Source: Pseudoclavibacter helvolus
Lineage (GTDB): Bacteria > Actinomycetota > Actinomycetes > Actinomycetales > Microbacteriaceae
Assembly (NCBI RefSeq): GCF_014191305.1
Contig: NZ_JACHWJ010000004.1
Coordinates: forward strand, 62,001 to 126,000
Direction: 5' to 3'
DNA: 64,000 bases
Shown: one piece after another, positions 25,241 to 33,667 of the stretch
Numbering within the stretch: the stretch's first letter is position 1
Layout: each line of letters begins with the position of its first letter
The notes under the pieces: generated by a model
Database searches by the model: none
What the model was told of the DNA's origin: nothing
What the model saw: only the letters and a program-made list of their open reading frames with translations
Made by a program: the position numbers and the translations under genes

Positions 25241-25385
25241 CCACAGGCCTGTCGTTCAGCCCGTGTCCGGGGAGTACCCAGGCGACCACAGGATGCACGG
25301 AGCACTGTGGGGTGCGCCCGACCCCCGGCCGGCGCGCTCACGACCCCCACGACCCCCGCGGCTGCGGCCGCCAGGAAGGAACACG

Positions 25386-25592
25386 ATGTCGCACGCAGAT
25401 ACTCCTCGCACACATGACCACGAGGGCAGTAATGAGTTCAACGACGAGACCACCGACGAGGGGAGTGTGGGCGCCGGTGGCGCGACCGCTGACGGTGCGA
25501 TCGCGGAGGCGCTTGGCACTGACCAGCCGCTGACCTCAGATGAGGGCAGCGTCGGCGCAGGAGGCGCCAGCGCAGACGGCACGCGGTCGTAG
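25386..25592 (+). CDS. Small acidic protein with internal DEGSVGAGGA repeats
   Basis: The 68-residue protein is acidic and Gly/Ala-rich. DEGSVGAGGA(T/S)ADG occurs twice, at about residues 24-37 and 52-65. It has no signal peptide or membrane helix and is probably disordered. The ATG at 25386 has AGGAAGGA upstream, which supports real expression. The longer open frame upstream lies in the preceding membrane-protein gene. Function is unknown. Confidence 0.6.
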   Translation: MSHADTPRTHDHEGSNEFNDETTDEGSVGAGGATADGAIAEALGTDQPLTSDEGSVGAGGASADGTRS

Positions 25593-25610
25593 CAGCGAGT
25601 ACGCGTGGTT

Positions 25611-25650
25611 CGAGGGCCGGTGGTCAGCTGATGCTGGGCGCCGGCCCTCG
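25611..25650. terminator. Stem-loop between convergent genes
   Basis: CGAGGGCCGG (25611-25620) pairs perfectly with CCGGCCCTCG (25641-25650) over a 20-base loop. It lies between the stop of the small acidic protein and the stop of the convergent hypothetical gene and could serve both. Confidence 0.6.
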
Positions 25651-25661
25651 TCGAGCGTCGG

Positions 25662-25901
25662 CTACCGCTCGATGCGGCCGATGTAGTCCCGCAGGTTGCT
25701 GATGACGGTCGCCAGATCGGTGCCCGTCGCCTGCGCGAGCTGGCCCGCGAGCCAGCTCTGGTTGAGGAGCGCCGCGCCGAGGATGTGACTGTCCTCGATG
25801 CTCTCGTCGAGTTCCGTGTCCGGGGCTCCGAACGGCTCAAGGGCGAGCTGGAAGGCGAGCTCATTGGTGACGGGATCCGAGGTGGCGTGCTGCGCGAGCA
25901 C
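25662..25901 (-). CDS. Hypothetical protein, 79 residues
   Basis: This is a short acidic, helical protein (LAFQLALEPFGAPD, then GAALLNQSWLAGQLAQATGTDLATV). It starts at a GTG at 25901. The frame remains open about 75 bases further upstream but has no better start. No signal, metal site or known family is seen. Codon use is GC-biased as expected for a gene. It converges on the small acidic protein gene. Confidence 0.5.
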   Translation of the reverse strand: MLAQHATSDPVTNELAFQLALEPFGAPDTELDESIEDSHILGAALLNQSWLAGQLAQATGTDLATVISNLRDYIGRIER

Positions 25902-25978
25902 GTCGACGGCGTTGCCGGCCGAGTGCTTTCTCTGCTCAATCCGTGTGCCCGCAGTTCCCCGTAAATTCAGTCATGTCC

Positions 25979-26058
25979 GGTGAATTTCACCCCACCGCTT
26001 TCGTGATTTTTCAGCCACTGCTTCACCCACTGAACGGTCGGTGTGTGTCAGGTGAATT
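25979..26058. promoter_or_regulatory. Palindrome and half-site upstream of the first AAWSTPVI gene
   Basis: GGTGAATTTCACC at 25979-25991 is a perfect 13-bp palindrome with a central base. GGTGAATT recurs at 26051-26058, 72 bases on and 39 bases before the start codon. They are candidate operators for the LuxR-type protein encoded downstream. AGGAG lies seven bases before the ATG at 26097. Confidence 0.45.
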
Positions 26059-26096
26059 CCTAGTGTTGTGCAGTCAGCATCACTTAGGAGTGGAAA

Positions 26097-26889
26097 ATGA
26101 CTGCGAACAGCCCCCAGAATCCGACCCCCGCGAGCAGATTCGATCGCCGTGCGGCGCTGCGAGCAGCAGCCTGGTCCACCCCCGTCATCGCTTTCGCCGC
26201 AGCGGCCCCCGCCCGCGCGACGTCGCAGCCCGACGTCGTCCCTGGACTCAATGGCTGGATTCTCTTCAGCGTCAAGCAGGTGCAGGTCCGCGTGCGCGGC
26301 CGCTGGGGGGTGGGAGTGGGCGACGCAGCGAGTCGTTTCGCTGGACGCTACCGGTGACTACCCCAAGCGCGGTCTCTGGGTGAATGACGTGACGGCAAAG
26401 ACGAAGCTCGCCGATATCCACATCGTGTTCCACCTCGAGGTCGACGCGGGTGCGCCCACCTTCACCAAGTCCGGCGCATCGTGGACGAATCTGACGCTCG
26501 TGGGCAGCATGAAGATCGGGCGGAAGACCTTCCACAGCTACCGGGCCGACTTCTCCGGGATGCCGTCGCGGACGGGCACGCGAGCGTTGATCGACAACGA
26601 TTTTGGCTTCGTGTCCGGCGCCGTCGACAAGCAGGACCCAACCCGCTACATCGACCGCTTCGTGACGATCGACGGTGAGGTCTTCTCCTTCCGGCGTCTG
26701 GTGGGAGGGAACAACGAGTTGCTGCCCACGACGTCGTACACGTCCGGCGGTTCGCCGCGATCGCTGCTTTCCGCAGCTCCGAATGTGCAGGCGTCAGGTA
26801 CAGAGGCGGTAGCGGCACCAGTGGGCGAGTCGGATGCGAGCTCGGCTGCACCTGAGGAGGAGCTCGTCCTCCTCGAGTCGATCGCCTAG
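26097..26889 (+). pseudogene. Tat-exported AAWSTPVI protein, frameshifted at a G6 tract
   Basis: It starts with a twin-arginine signal (RFDRRAALRAAAWSTPVI, residues 14-31, then an Ala-rich stretch ending ARA). The first frame ends at 26357. The homologous continuation (GLWVNDVTAKTKL onward, to 26889) is in the +1 frame. Five instead of six G at 26305-26310 would join them into one protein of about 263 residues. The joined product aligns with the protein at 28710-29306 (GLWV, then TKL, then a beta-rich domain). Either the gene is broken, the tract is phase-variable, or the extra G is a sequencing error. The tail is acidic (EEELVLLESIA). Function is unknown. Confidence 0.7.
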
Positions 26890-27021
26890 CTTCGCCCGAT
26901 TCCCCGGGCCGTTGCCGGTCGCGGTTCCAGTCCTTAGGCTCACGTGGTCGGTCTTCGAGACAGGCTTGCTCCACGGTCCACTTCTCGCGAGTCCTCTCAC
27001 CATGACGAAACGAGGTCGCTG

Positions 27022-28698
27022 TTGACGCACACCGCTCCTATCCCGCTCCCGGTCGTCGTCGACGCCGAACTCGTGGTTAGTGCGTCCAAGGATGCAGGCG
27101 CTTCTCTCACTGAAGCCCGCTCGGTGACAGAGCGCATCCATCAGGCGCTCGCCGCTGACGACTGGCAGGCGGTGACTTCGCTCATCGGCGAGAACTGGTC
27201 GTCGCTGCTCCGCTCGTCCCGCGAGACCGTCCGAGCGGCGGTGAACGCGCTTCCCGACGCGGTGCTGGATGCGCAACCGCGGTGGGCGACTGCCCGAGAG
27301 TTCCTCAACTACTCCCCGCAGGGGGGTGGGTTTCGGCCGGTGAAGTTCGAGACGCACGAAGGCTCGTCGGCCCTGACGGGTGAGCTGCTGGATGCCCTCG
27401 CGCAGCTCACGAGCAGGGCGGCGTCCGAACGCAGCCATGGACGTTTTCGGCAGGCGGCTGACGCGGCTCGGGAGGCGATCGCTCGTGAAGGGGGCGCGCC
27501 TTCGGATGCGGTCGCGGAGTTTCGTCTTGTGCTCGCTGACCTGCGCGTGCAGTGGGCCATCAGTCTCTTGCTCGCAGGGGCGACGAGGGAGGCGGCCGTC
27601 CAGTTCGAGGCGACCTTCGACGACGCGATCACGTTCGACAATTCGAGGACTGCAACGGAAGCCGCCGGGTCGCTGGCGTTCATCCACAGCCTGAATGGCG
27701 ATCTGCAGGCCGCCAGGGCTTGGTTGGCGCGACAGCCGATTGACGCGGAAACAGGTGGGGCTGCGGCGGATGTGGCCACGGACCAGGTCACGGCCATGGG
27801 TGCACTCGCCGCGGCGAACATCGCGATCGACGAGCTTGATGAAGACGCGGCGCGGGCGGCGCTCACCGTCGACCCCGGCGACGAGGTCGCGCCTGAGCAG
27901 TGGGCGCTGCGCCTGTACGTCGTGTCACGAGCCGAGGTGTTCTTCGGTGACGCGTACGCACAGCTCATCCGTAATCGCGCTGCGGTTCAGGCGAGGGGGC
28001 CGTATCTCTCCGCGAGCGGCCTGAACGCGTGGGCGCTGCATTACTCGGCCTCGGCCATTCTCCTTGCGGTGAACGATGTCTAAGGTGCCGCGGAGGTGGT
28101 CGCTGCCCTGGAAGAGGTGCACGCGCATCCGGCGGCGGAGTCGGCTCGAGTCTTCAGCGTGTGGATGATGGCGAACTCGCGGAACGACGCACAGGTGGTC
28201 GCGGATTCGGCGCAATGCCTGACGCGGGCCGAGAGTCTTCGGGGGAGTGCCGAAATGATGGCCGCATCGGTCTCCGGACTTCTGCACACGGGGCACGTGG
28301 ACCAGGCGACGAAGCTGTTCCGCTCGCTTGCCGTGATCGTTGCAGAGCAGGGTCCGCTCTCTGTGCTGACCCGCTTCGATGATGACGCGCTCGGAGCGCT
28401 GCTCGAGGGGAGCGGTGTCGACCTCGACGAGCTCGCGTTGGAGCGGCGTGCTCGTGCGAATCCGCGCGTGTTCGCTCGACTGCCCGATGTGCAGCTCACG
28501 GACCGCGAACGGGTGGTGCTGCGGCATCTGCTCAGCCCGAGCACGCTCGAGGAGATCGCCGGGGAGGAGCACGTCTCACGCAATACCATCAAGTCCCAGA
28601 CCAGGAGTCTGTTCAAGAAGCTCGGAGTCTCGTCGCGTGAGGCGGCTGTCGAATTCGCCCTTCAGTATCCGGCGCTGTGGGCGGACACGGGACTCTAA
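27022..28698 (+). pseudogene. Large LuxR-type regulator with internal TAA stop
   Basis: The frame has 558 codons from a TTG at 27022 (CGAGG six bases upstream) to 28698, broken by TAA at 28081-28083 (codon 354). The N-terminal part is helical, TPR-like and Ala-rich, without a Walker motif, like the C-terminal half of LAL/MalT-type regulators. The last part (codons 490-545, TDRERVVLRHLL then NTIKSQTRSLFKKLGVSS) is a LuxR helix-turn-helix. The paralogue at 29630-31317 reads NDVRGA where this gene has NDV-stop-GA, so the stop is a real nonsense change. The intact protein probably controlled the adjacent secreted-protein gene. Confidence 0.8.
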
Positions 28699-28709
28699 GG
28701 TCCTCGCGG

Positions 28710-29306
28710 TCAGCCGACGGTGACGGGGCCGCGCGTGAAGGCGACCTCGCGGCCGTCCGCCGTGACCGATCGCCGCGCCCAGACGTGCGTCCTGCCAGTG
28801 TTCTCCACCGATCGGAACTTGAGCTGGTTGTCGAGGTTCGTCTGTGACGAGGTCGCCGTGATCTGGCGCTGGTAGCGGGTCACGTACACGGAGCAATCGG
28901 TGCCGTCGATACGAGTTGAGCCTGTCCGGATTGGGGTCGACCATGCGCCGGAGTTGCCACTCACGGGCTCCCACGTGACGTTCGCATCCGCGTAGAAGGT
29001 GATGCTCGCGGCGTCGAGCTTCGTGCGGGGACTCGTGCCGGTCACCCAGAGTCCACGATCTGGGGGAGTGCCGCTGCCGTCGATCGTGAGGTGATTGACC
29101 GTGACGCGGCGGGGCCAAGGGGTCTGTACCCATTCCGTGGTCTGCGTCGTCGTCAGGGCCACCCAGCCCTGGAGGCCTTTCTCCAGTTCTTGCGATGCTG
29201 CGGCGAGCGGGGCTGCGACGGCGACCGCGAGGATGGGCGTCGACCAGGCTGCCGCTCTGAGTAGTGCTCGGCGCTGGAGATCGGGATTGGGTTTGGGGGA
29301 TGGCAA
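28710..29306 (-). CDS. Tat-exported AAWSTPIL protein, beta-rich, function unknown
   Basis: The 198-residue protein has a twin-arginine signal (RR at 11-12, RALLRAAAWSTPIL, then APLAAAS as cleavage region). The mature part is a single beta-rich domain (GLWVTGTSPRTKLDAASITFYA and WARRSVTADGREVAFTRG) related to the product of 26097-26889. The start is a TTG at 29306 with AGGAG six bases upstream; an upstream in-frame start is less likely. It should be secreted folded. It is divergent from the second LuxR-type gene and ends 12 bases from the end of the first. Confidence 0.75.
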   Translation of the reverse strand: MPSPKPNPDLQRRALLRAAAWSTPILAVAVAAPLAAASQELEKGLQGWVALTTTQTTEWVQTPWPRRVTVNHLTIDGSGTPPDRGLWVTGTSPRTKLDAASITFYADANVTWEPVSGNSGAWSTPIRTGSTRIDGTDCSVYVTRYQRQITATSSQTNLDNQLKFRSVENTGRTHVWARRSVTADGREVAFTRGPVTVG

Positions 29307-29629
29307 GGAAGCTCCTGATGGGGTGTGTTGGCCGTTCGGGTGGGGGTGCGCTCGCCGGGGATCGAGAGACCGTTGCGCGGGATCAGCCGGCAGCAAGTAA
29401 ATGAACGACGTTCACCACCATATGCTTGTAGCTGCAATAAATGCAAATGCATGCAGTGCGGGATGGCTGGCCTCAGGAAATCCGCGCCGGCGTCGGGATA
29501 CTCTCGCGGCGGCCTCGCACCGACTGCTGGCCCTGCCGCAGGAGGCGGGCCCGCCGACCAGGTTCCGAGACCGGAGCGCGCGCATCCCGACCCGGATCGA
29601 CGCGATTTTTTACGAGACGAGTTCCCTTC
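29307..29629. promoter_or_regulatory. Divergent control region with AT-rich core and 13-bp palindrome
   Basis: This 323-bp gap separates the secreted-protein gene from the second LuxR-type gene. TGAACGACGTTCA at 29402-29414 is a perfect odd palindrome sharing TGAA/TTCA ends with the box at 25979. The surrounding 29391-29455 stretch is much more AT-rich than its flanks (ATAAATGCAAATGCATGC) and is the likely promoter. No gene is evident. Confidence 0.5.
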
Positions 29630-31317
29630 TGGACGCACACAGCACCCATCCGTCTGCCGAGGTCGACCGATGCGACGGGCATGCTCCGGCGACGGCGCTC
29701 CGTCGCGCCGGCACCCATCGAACTGATCGTCGCCGCCCAGGCACGAGGTGACTGGGATGCGGTCACCCAGGGGGTCGAGCAACACTGGTCCTCGCTCCTG
29801 TGGACTTCCAGATCCGCCATGCGAGAGGTCGTGAACGCTCTGCCCGACGCGGTGCTGGAAGCCCAGCCACGTTGGTCGGCCGCGCGACAATACCTGAACT
29901 TTGCCCCGGACGACGGCCGCGTGCGCCCCGTCCGATTCGACTTCGAGGCGGCGCAGCCGAACGAAGCCGGCGCCCTCATCGACGACCTCGCCGAGTTGAG
30001 GGGGCGGACCGCGCACGAGCGAAGCCACGGACGCTTCCGGGCGGCGGCCACGATCGCCGCGACCGCGATCGAGGCGATCAAGCAGGCTGCGTCCGCTGAG
30101 CTGAAGACTCTGCGTCCCCTCCTCCCAGGGTTGCGCATTCAGTGGGCGACGAGCCTGCTCTTCGCAGGCGATGTCCGGGAGGCGCTCGCGGAGTTCGAAT
30201 CCGCGTACGGCGACGCCGTCGAGTTCGACAGCGATCGCATGGCGACCGCTGCCGCGGGGTCGATCGCCCTCATCCACAGCGTCACGGGCGACCTCGTGTC
30301 CGCGCGTTCCTGGCTCAAGCGCCAACCCACCGCACTGAGTGGAGGCCCCGACCGCGCGGGCATCGGCGCGCCCGGCTTCGAGGGTGGCTCGGCTGACGCG
30401 GCGACGGTGATGGGGGTGCTCGCGGCTGCGAACCTCGCGATCGACGAACTCAAGGTCGACGAGGCGCGCGCGTGGCTGGCGCGGGATCCCGGTGACGAGG
30501 TCGCGCCTGAGCAGTGGGCCCTCCGGCTCGGGGTGGCGCCCCGGCTGGAGGTCCTGAGCGGAGATCCGCTCGCGCAATCGCTGCGGAATCGCGCCGCCGT
30601 CCTTGCCCGCCCAGCCCGTCTCGTCGAACACGGCCTGAATGCGTGGGCGCTTCGATTTTCGGACGTCGGCATCCGTATCGCACTGAACGACGTGCGTGGC
30701 GCCACCGAGGCCCTCGCGGTGCTGGAGGCTGGCGACGGTGAGTTCCATCGTCAAGCGGCGCTGATCGCTCGAGTCTGGAAGCTGGTCAGAGCGGGCGAGC
30801 ACGTGCAAGCGGTTGCCGTGATGGAATCCGTTCCGACCGAGCAGCGCAGTCTGCGGGTCGGCATGGAGCTGCTGGCCGCCGCCACGATCATCCACCTCAG
30901 AGCTGGAGCGAAGGCGCGGGCCGCGGAGCTGTTCCGAACCCTGACAACAATGGTCTCCGAACAGGGGTCAACGGTGTGCTCATGCGCTTCGGAGACGAGG
31001 ACTACGAGGCGCTGTGCGCGAGCAGCGGCGTTCGGCTCCCCGTTCGTCAGTTGCGACGGGCGCTCGCGAGTGCTCCCGACGCCAACGTGCCCACCGCGGC
31101 TCCGGAGATCCGGCTCACCGAGCGCGAACGCGTCGTCCTGCGCCACCTGCTGCAGTCCCGAAAGCTCAACGACATCGCCGCCGCCGAACACGTATCGCCC
31201 AACACGATCAAGTCGCAGCTGCGGAGCCTCTTCAAGAAGCTCGGCGTCTCGTCGCGCGACGACGCCATCAAGGTGGGGCGAGGCAACCCGGGGCTTTGGT
31301 CCGACGTGGGGCTGTAG
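29630..31317 (+). pseudogene. Second large LuxR-type regulator, frameshifted
   Basis: It is a paralogue of the 27022 gene: WTHTAPIRLP, QHWSSLLWTSRSAMREVVNALPDAVLEAQPRW, and a TPR-like helical region. The frame shifts at GGGG 30964-30967. One more G would restore reading into MRFGDEDYEALCASSGVRL and the LuxR helix-turn-helix (LTERERVVLRHLL, NTIKSQLRSLFKKLGVSS). The position of the paralogue's TTG start is TGG here, and the next in-frame ATG is 29681, so the start may also be damaged. It reads away from the secreted-protein gene at 28710-29306. Confidence 0.75.
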
Positions 31318-31367
31318 GAGCGGCTGGGCTGGCGCGAGTTCGTCTGGTGGTGCCGCATGATGTTTGC

Positions 31368-32231
31368 ATGCGATCCCTCCGCGCTGTCCCCGCCCTGCTC
31401 CTTGTCGCGCTCGCGCTGAGCGCCTGCGCAGAGAGCGGTGCGGGTGGGGGTGCGGAAACTGATGTGGATGCGCCGGTCGCGATTGAGCTCCCTCCGACGT
31501 CTGGAGTCTTCGACTACCAACTGGGCGAGCCCTACGAGATCGAGGGCGGCATCGACGTCGTAGCCCGCGATTCGAGTGCAGCCCCCGAACCCGACGCCTA
31601 CAACATCTGCTACGTCAATGGATTCCAGACGCAGCCGGGCGAGTCAGGCGACTGGCTCGCCGAACGAGCGGACCTGCTGCTGCGGGACTCCTCCGGAAAG
31701 CCCGTCATCGACCCCGACTGGCCGGACGAGTACGTCCTCGACCCGTCGACCGGCGAGCAACGCGACGGCATCCTCGACGTGATGTCGCCGATCATCGCGG
31801 GATGCGCGGCGTCAGGTTTCGAAGCCGTCGAGATCGACAACCTCGACACCTTCACGCGCTTCGACGGCATCGACGAGGCCGGCGCGCTGGAACTCGCCCG
31901 CGCCTACGTCGACGCGGCGCACGCATCCGGTCTTGCCATCGGGCAGAAGAACGCCGCAGAACTCGCCGACCTGGGCCGCGAGGAGCTCGGGTTCGACTTC
32001 GCGGTCACCGAAGAATGCAGTGCGTACGGCGAGTGCGCGAGCTACTCGCAGGCTTATGGTGAGCACGTCCTGCAGATCGAGTACATCGATAACCTGCCGG
32101 CGGCCGGGGCGGCGGCTGTGGTTTCGACGGATGCGGTGTGCGGTGACCCGGATCGGGCTCCGCTCACGATCATCCGCGACCGAGAGCTCACTGCGCCCGG
32201 TAGTGAGCTCTACTACCGACAGCAGTGCTGA
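31368..32231 (+). CDS. GH114-like secreted lipoprotein (endo-alpha-1,4-polygalactosaminidase family)
   Basis: The 287-residue precursor has a lipoprotein signal with LSAC lipobox (C20). The mature part matches the GH114/TM1410 TIM-barrel: FDYQLGEPYEIEGG, an ICYVNGFQTQPGESGDW strand, DPDWPDEYVLD, GFEAVEIDNLDTF with acidic active-site residues, GLAIGQKNAAEL and FAVTEECSAYGEC. Known members cut alpha-1,4-galactosaminogalactan or related deacetylated polymers. The ATG at 31368 gives a complete signal; the longer frame is antisense to nothing useful. It lies 50 bases after the broken LuxR gene. Confidence 0.85.
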   Translation: MRSLRAVPALLLVALALSACAESGAGGGAETDVDAPVAIELPPTSGVFDYQLGEPYEIEGGIDVVARDSSAAPEPDAYNICYVNGFQTQPGESGDWLAERADLLLRDSSGKPVIDPDWPDEYVLDPSTGEQRDGILDVMSPIIAGCAASGFEAVEIDNLDTFTRFDGIDEAGALELARAYVDAAHASGLAIGQKNAAELADLGREELGFDFAVTEECSAYGECASYSQAYGEHVLQIEYIDNLPAAGAAAVVSTDAVCGDPDRAPLTIIRDRELTAPGSELYYRQQC

Positions 32232-32515
32232 GCCGTGTATGTGCGTTACGTCAGGCGAGCAGGACGAGTCTCGCTCCGACAACCGACAACAACCAGACGA
32301 TCTTCATCTCGCAGATGCGCGTCGACCGCGCGTCTACCGTCTGCCTCTGACAGGCGTCCTAAGACCGTAGGGAAGAATGGAGGCGAGAGGCGCGAGGCGA
32401 ATGGATGGGGTACCGGATGAAGTACTCGCGTCCATGTGGCAACGAGACGCCTACGCTCCGCGCCTGCTCGGCAGGTGCGGCATCGCTGGACAAGTGAGGA
32501 AAACGACTCGAATTC

Positions 32516-33439
32516 ATGACGCAACAGGAGTTCGAACGCATACGGGGCAACTGGCTCAATACGGACCAGCCGCCTCCCTTCGTTCGCGCCGCAGCTCACG
32601 CCGGCGTGCGCTTTTCGCAGGCCGCGGTTCCGACCCGGATCAGTATCAGTGCGCTTCGTGGCCCCGACTTCATCTCGACCTGGCTCGAGTGCTCACCGGT
32701 AGAAGCGACTTTTCTTCGCGATCGGCCTGAGCGACGAGCGCGCAGCGTTTTCGTTTTCGTGAACAGTGGACAGGTGCGGCTGAGCGTCGGTCGTATGAGC
32801 GAGACTCTGGATAGAGGCGCAGTGGTGGCCCTGAGGCCGGGGGCCGAAACGATCCGCTTCCAGGCGTTCGGCGAACAGAGTGATGTGCTGGTGTTCAGTA
32901 TCAAGAGCGTGCTTGGCTTGACGATGCGCCGTCCGGACGAGCCTGCGATTCAGATGCTGCCAGAGCCCTCTCTCAACGCTTTCGCGTTCGGTGCGTGCTT
33001 CGGGCTGGCCCAAGCGCTCCCGCCGAATTCGCCCCGGGTGGGACGGGAGCTCCAGGATGCCGCAGATGCGGTCGCTCGTTCCCTCCTCAAACAGTGGGTC
33101 ATGCCGCGGGACGATCACGCGGATCTTCGGGAAGAGGCGCTGCGATTCATTCGTGTTCACGCCGTAGATCAGGCGCTGACACCTGGAAAGGTCGCGACTG
33201 AGTTCGGAGTCTCCGAGCGCAAGTTGCAAGCCGTTTTCCAGCAGGCCGATGAAACGGTAGTTCGAGTCATCAGGCGCAGTCGAGCTGAACTCGCCAGCAT
33301 TTTGCTCGAAGAGGATCCGGACTGCGAGCCTGCGGTCGCAGCTACCCGCTCCGGCTTCACCTCCGCCAAGTTCTTGCGGGCAGCTCTCGGTGAGCTTGAC
33401 GGTGAAGAGCGCCCGCCTCGTCCTCGAGCTCGCGATTAG
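32516..33439 (+). CDS. AraC-family transcriptional regulator
   Basis: This 307-residue protein has an N-terminal cupin-like AraC-binding-type domain (about 20-150, RSVFVFVNSGQVRLSVGRMS). The C-terminal double helix-turn-helix covers about 205-300: TPGKVATEFGVSERKLQAVFQ, then RRSRAELASILLEE, then AVAATRSGFTSAKFLRAALG. The second HTH is shortened relative to the family norm. It lies 228 bases upstream of, and in the same direction as, the glycine-rich secreted-protein gene, which it probably controls. An AraC paralogue flanks that gene on the other side. Confidence 0.85.
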   Translation: MTQQEFERIRGNWLNTDQPPPFVRAAAHAGVRFSQAAVPTRISISALRGPDFISTWLECSPVEATFLRDRPERRARSVFVFVNSGQVRLSVGRMSETLDRGAVVALRPGAETIRFQAFGEQSDVLVFSIKSVLGLTMRRPDEPAIQMLPEPSLNAFAFGACFGLAQALPPNSPRVGRELQDAADAVARSLLKQWVMPRDDHADLREEALRFIRVHAVDQALTPGKVATEFGVSERKLQAVFQQADETVVRVIRRSRAELASILLEEDPDCEPAVAATRSGFTSAKFLRAALGELDGEERPPRPRARD

Positions 33440-33490
33440 CGCTCGACTTGCTCAAACCGAGCAGATTGTGCCGAGCGACCATCCGGTCTG

Positions 33491-33526
33491 CGCATTTCTC
33501 GCACTATTTCCGCACCGCTCTCCCGA
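33491..33526. promoter_or_regulatory. Phased direct repeats upstream of the glycine-rich gene
   Basis: Three near-repeats of 11-12 bp follow each other (GCGCATTTCTC, GCACTATTTCC, GCACCGCTCTCC). A TCGCACT(A)TTTC core at 33500-33511 recurs at 35852-35861 upstream of the second AraC gene. AraC-type proteins bind direct repeats, so this is a candidate shared operator. Confidence 0.35.
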
Positions 33527-33667
33527 GTTCACAATCTCCCCATACGGTGCTGTTGTGCCCGAGCGAGACGGGCGATCCCCCTACTTGAACTCGATACTTA
33601 GTCCCCTCTGGTCGCGCTATCCGGCGCGACGATCCGCGCCGCCTCGCCGCGCGTCAGAAAGGTCATC

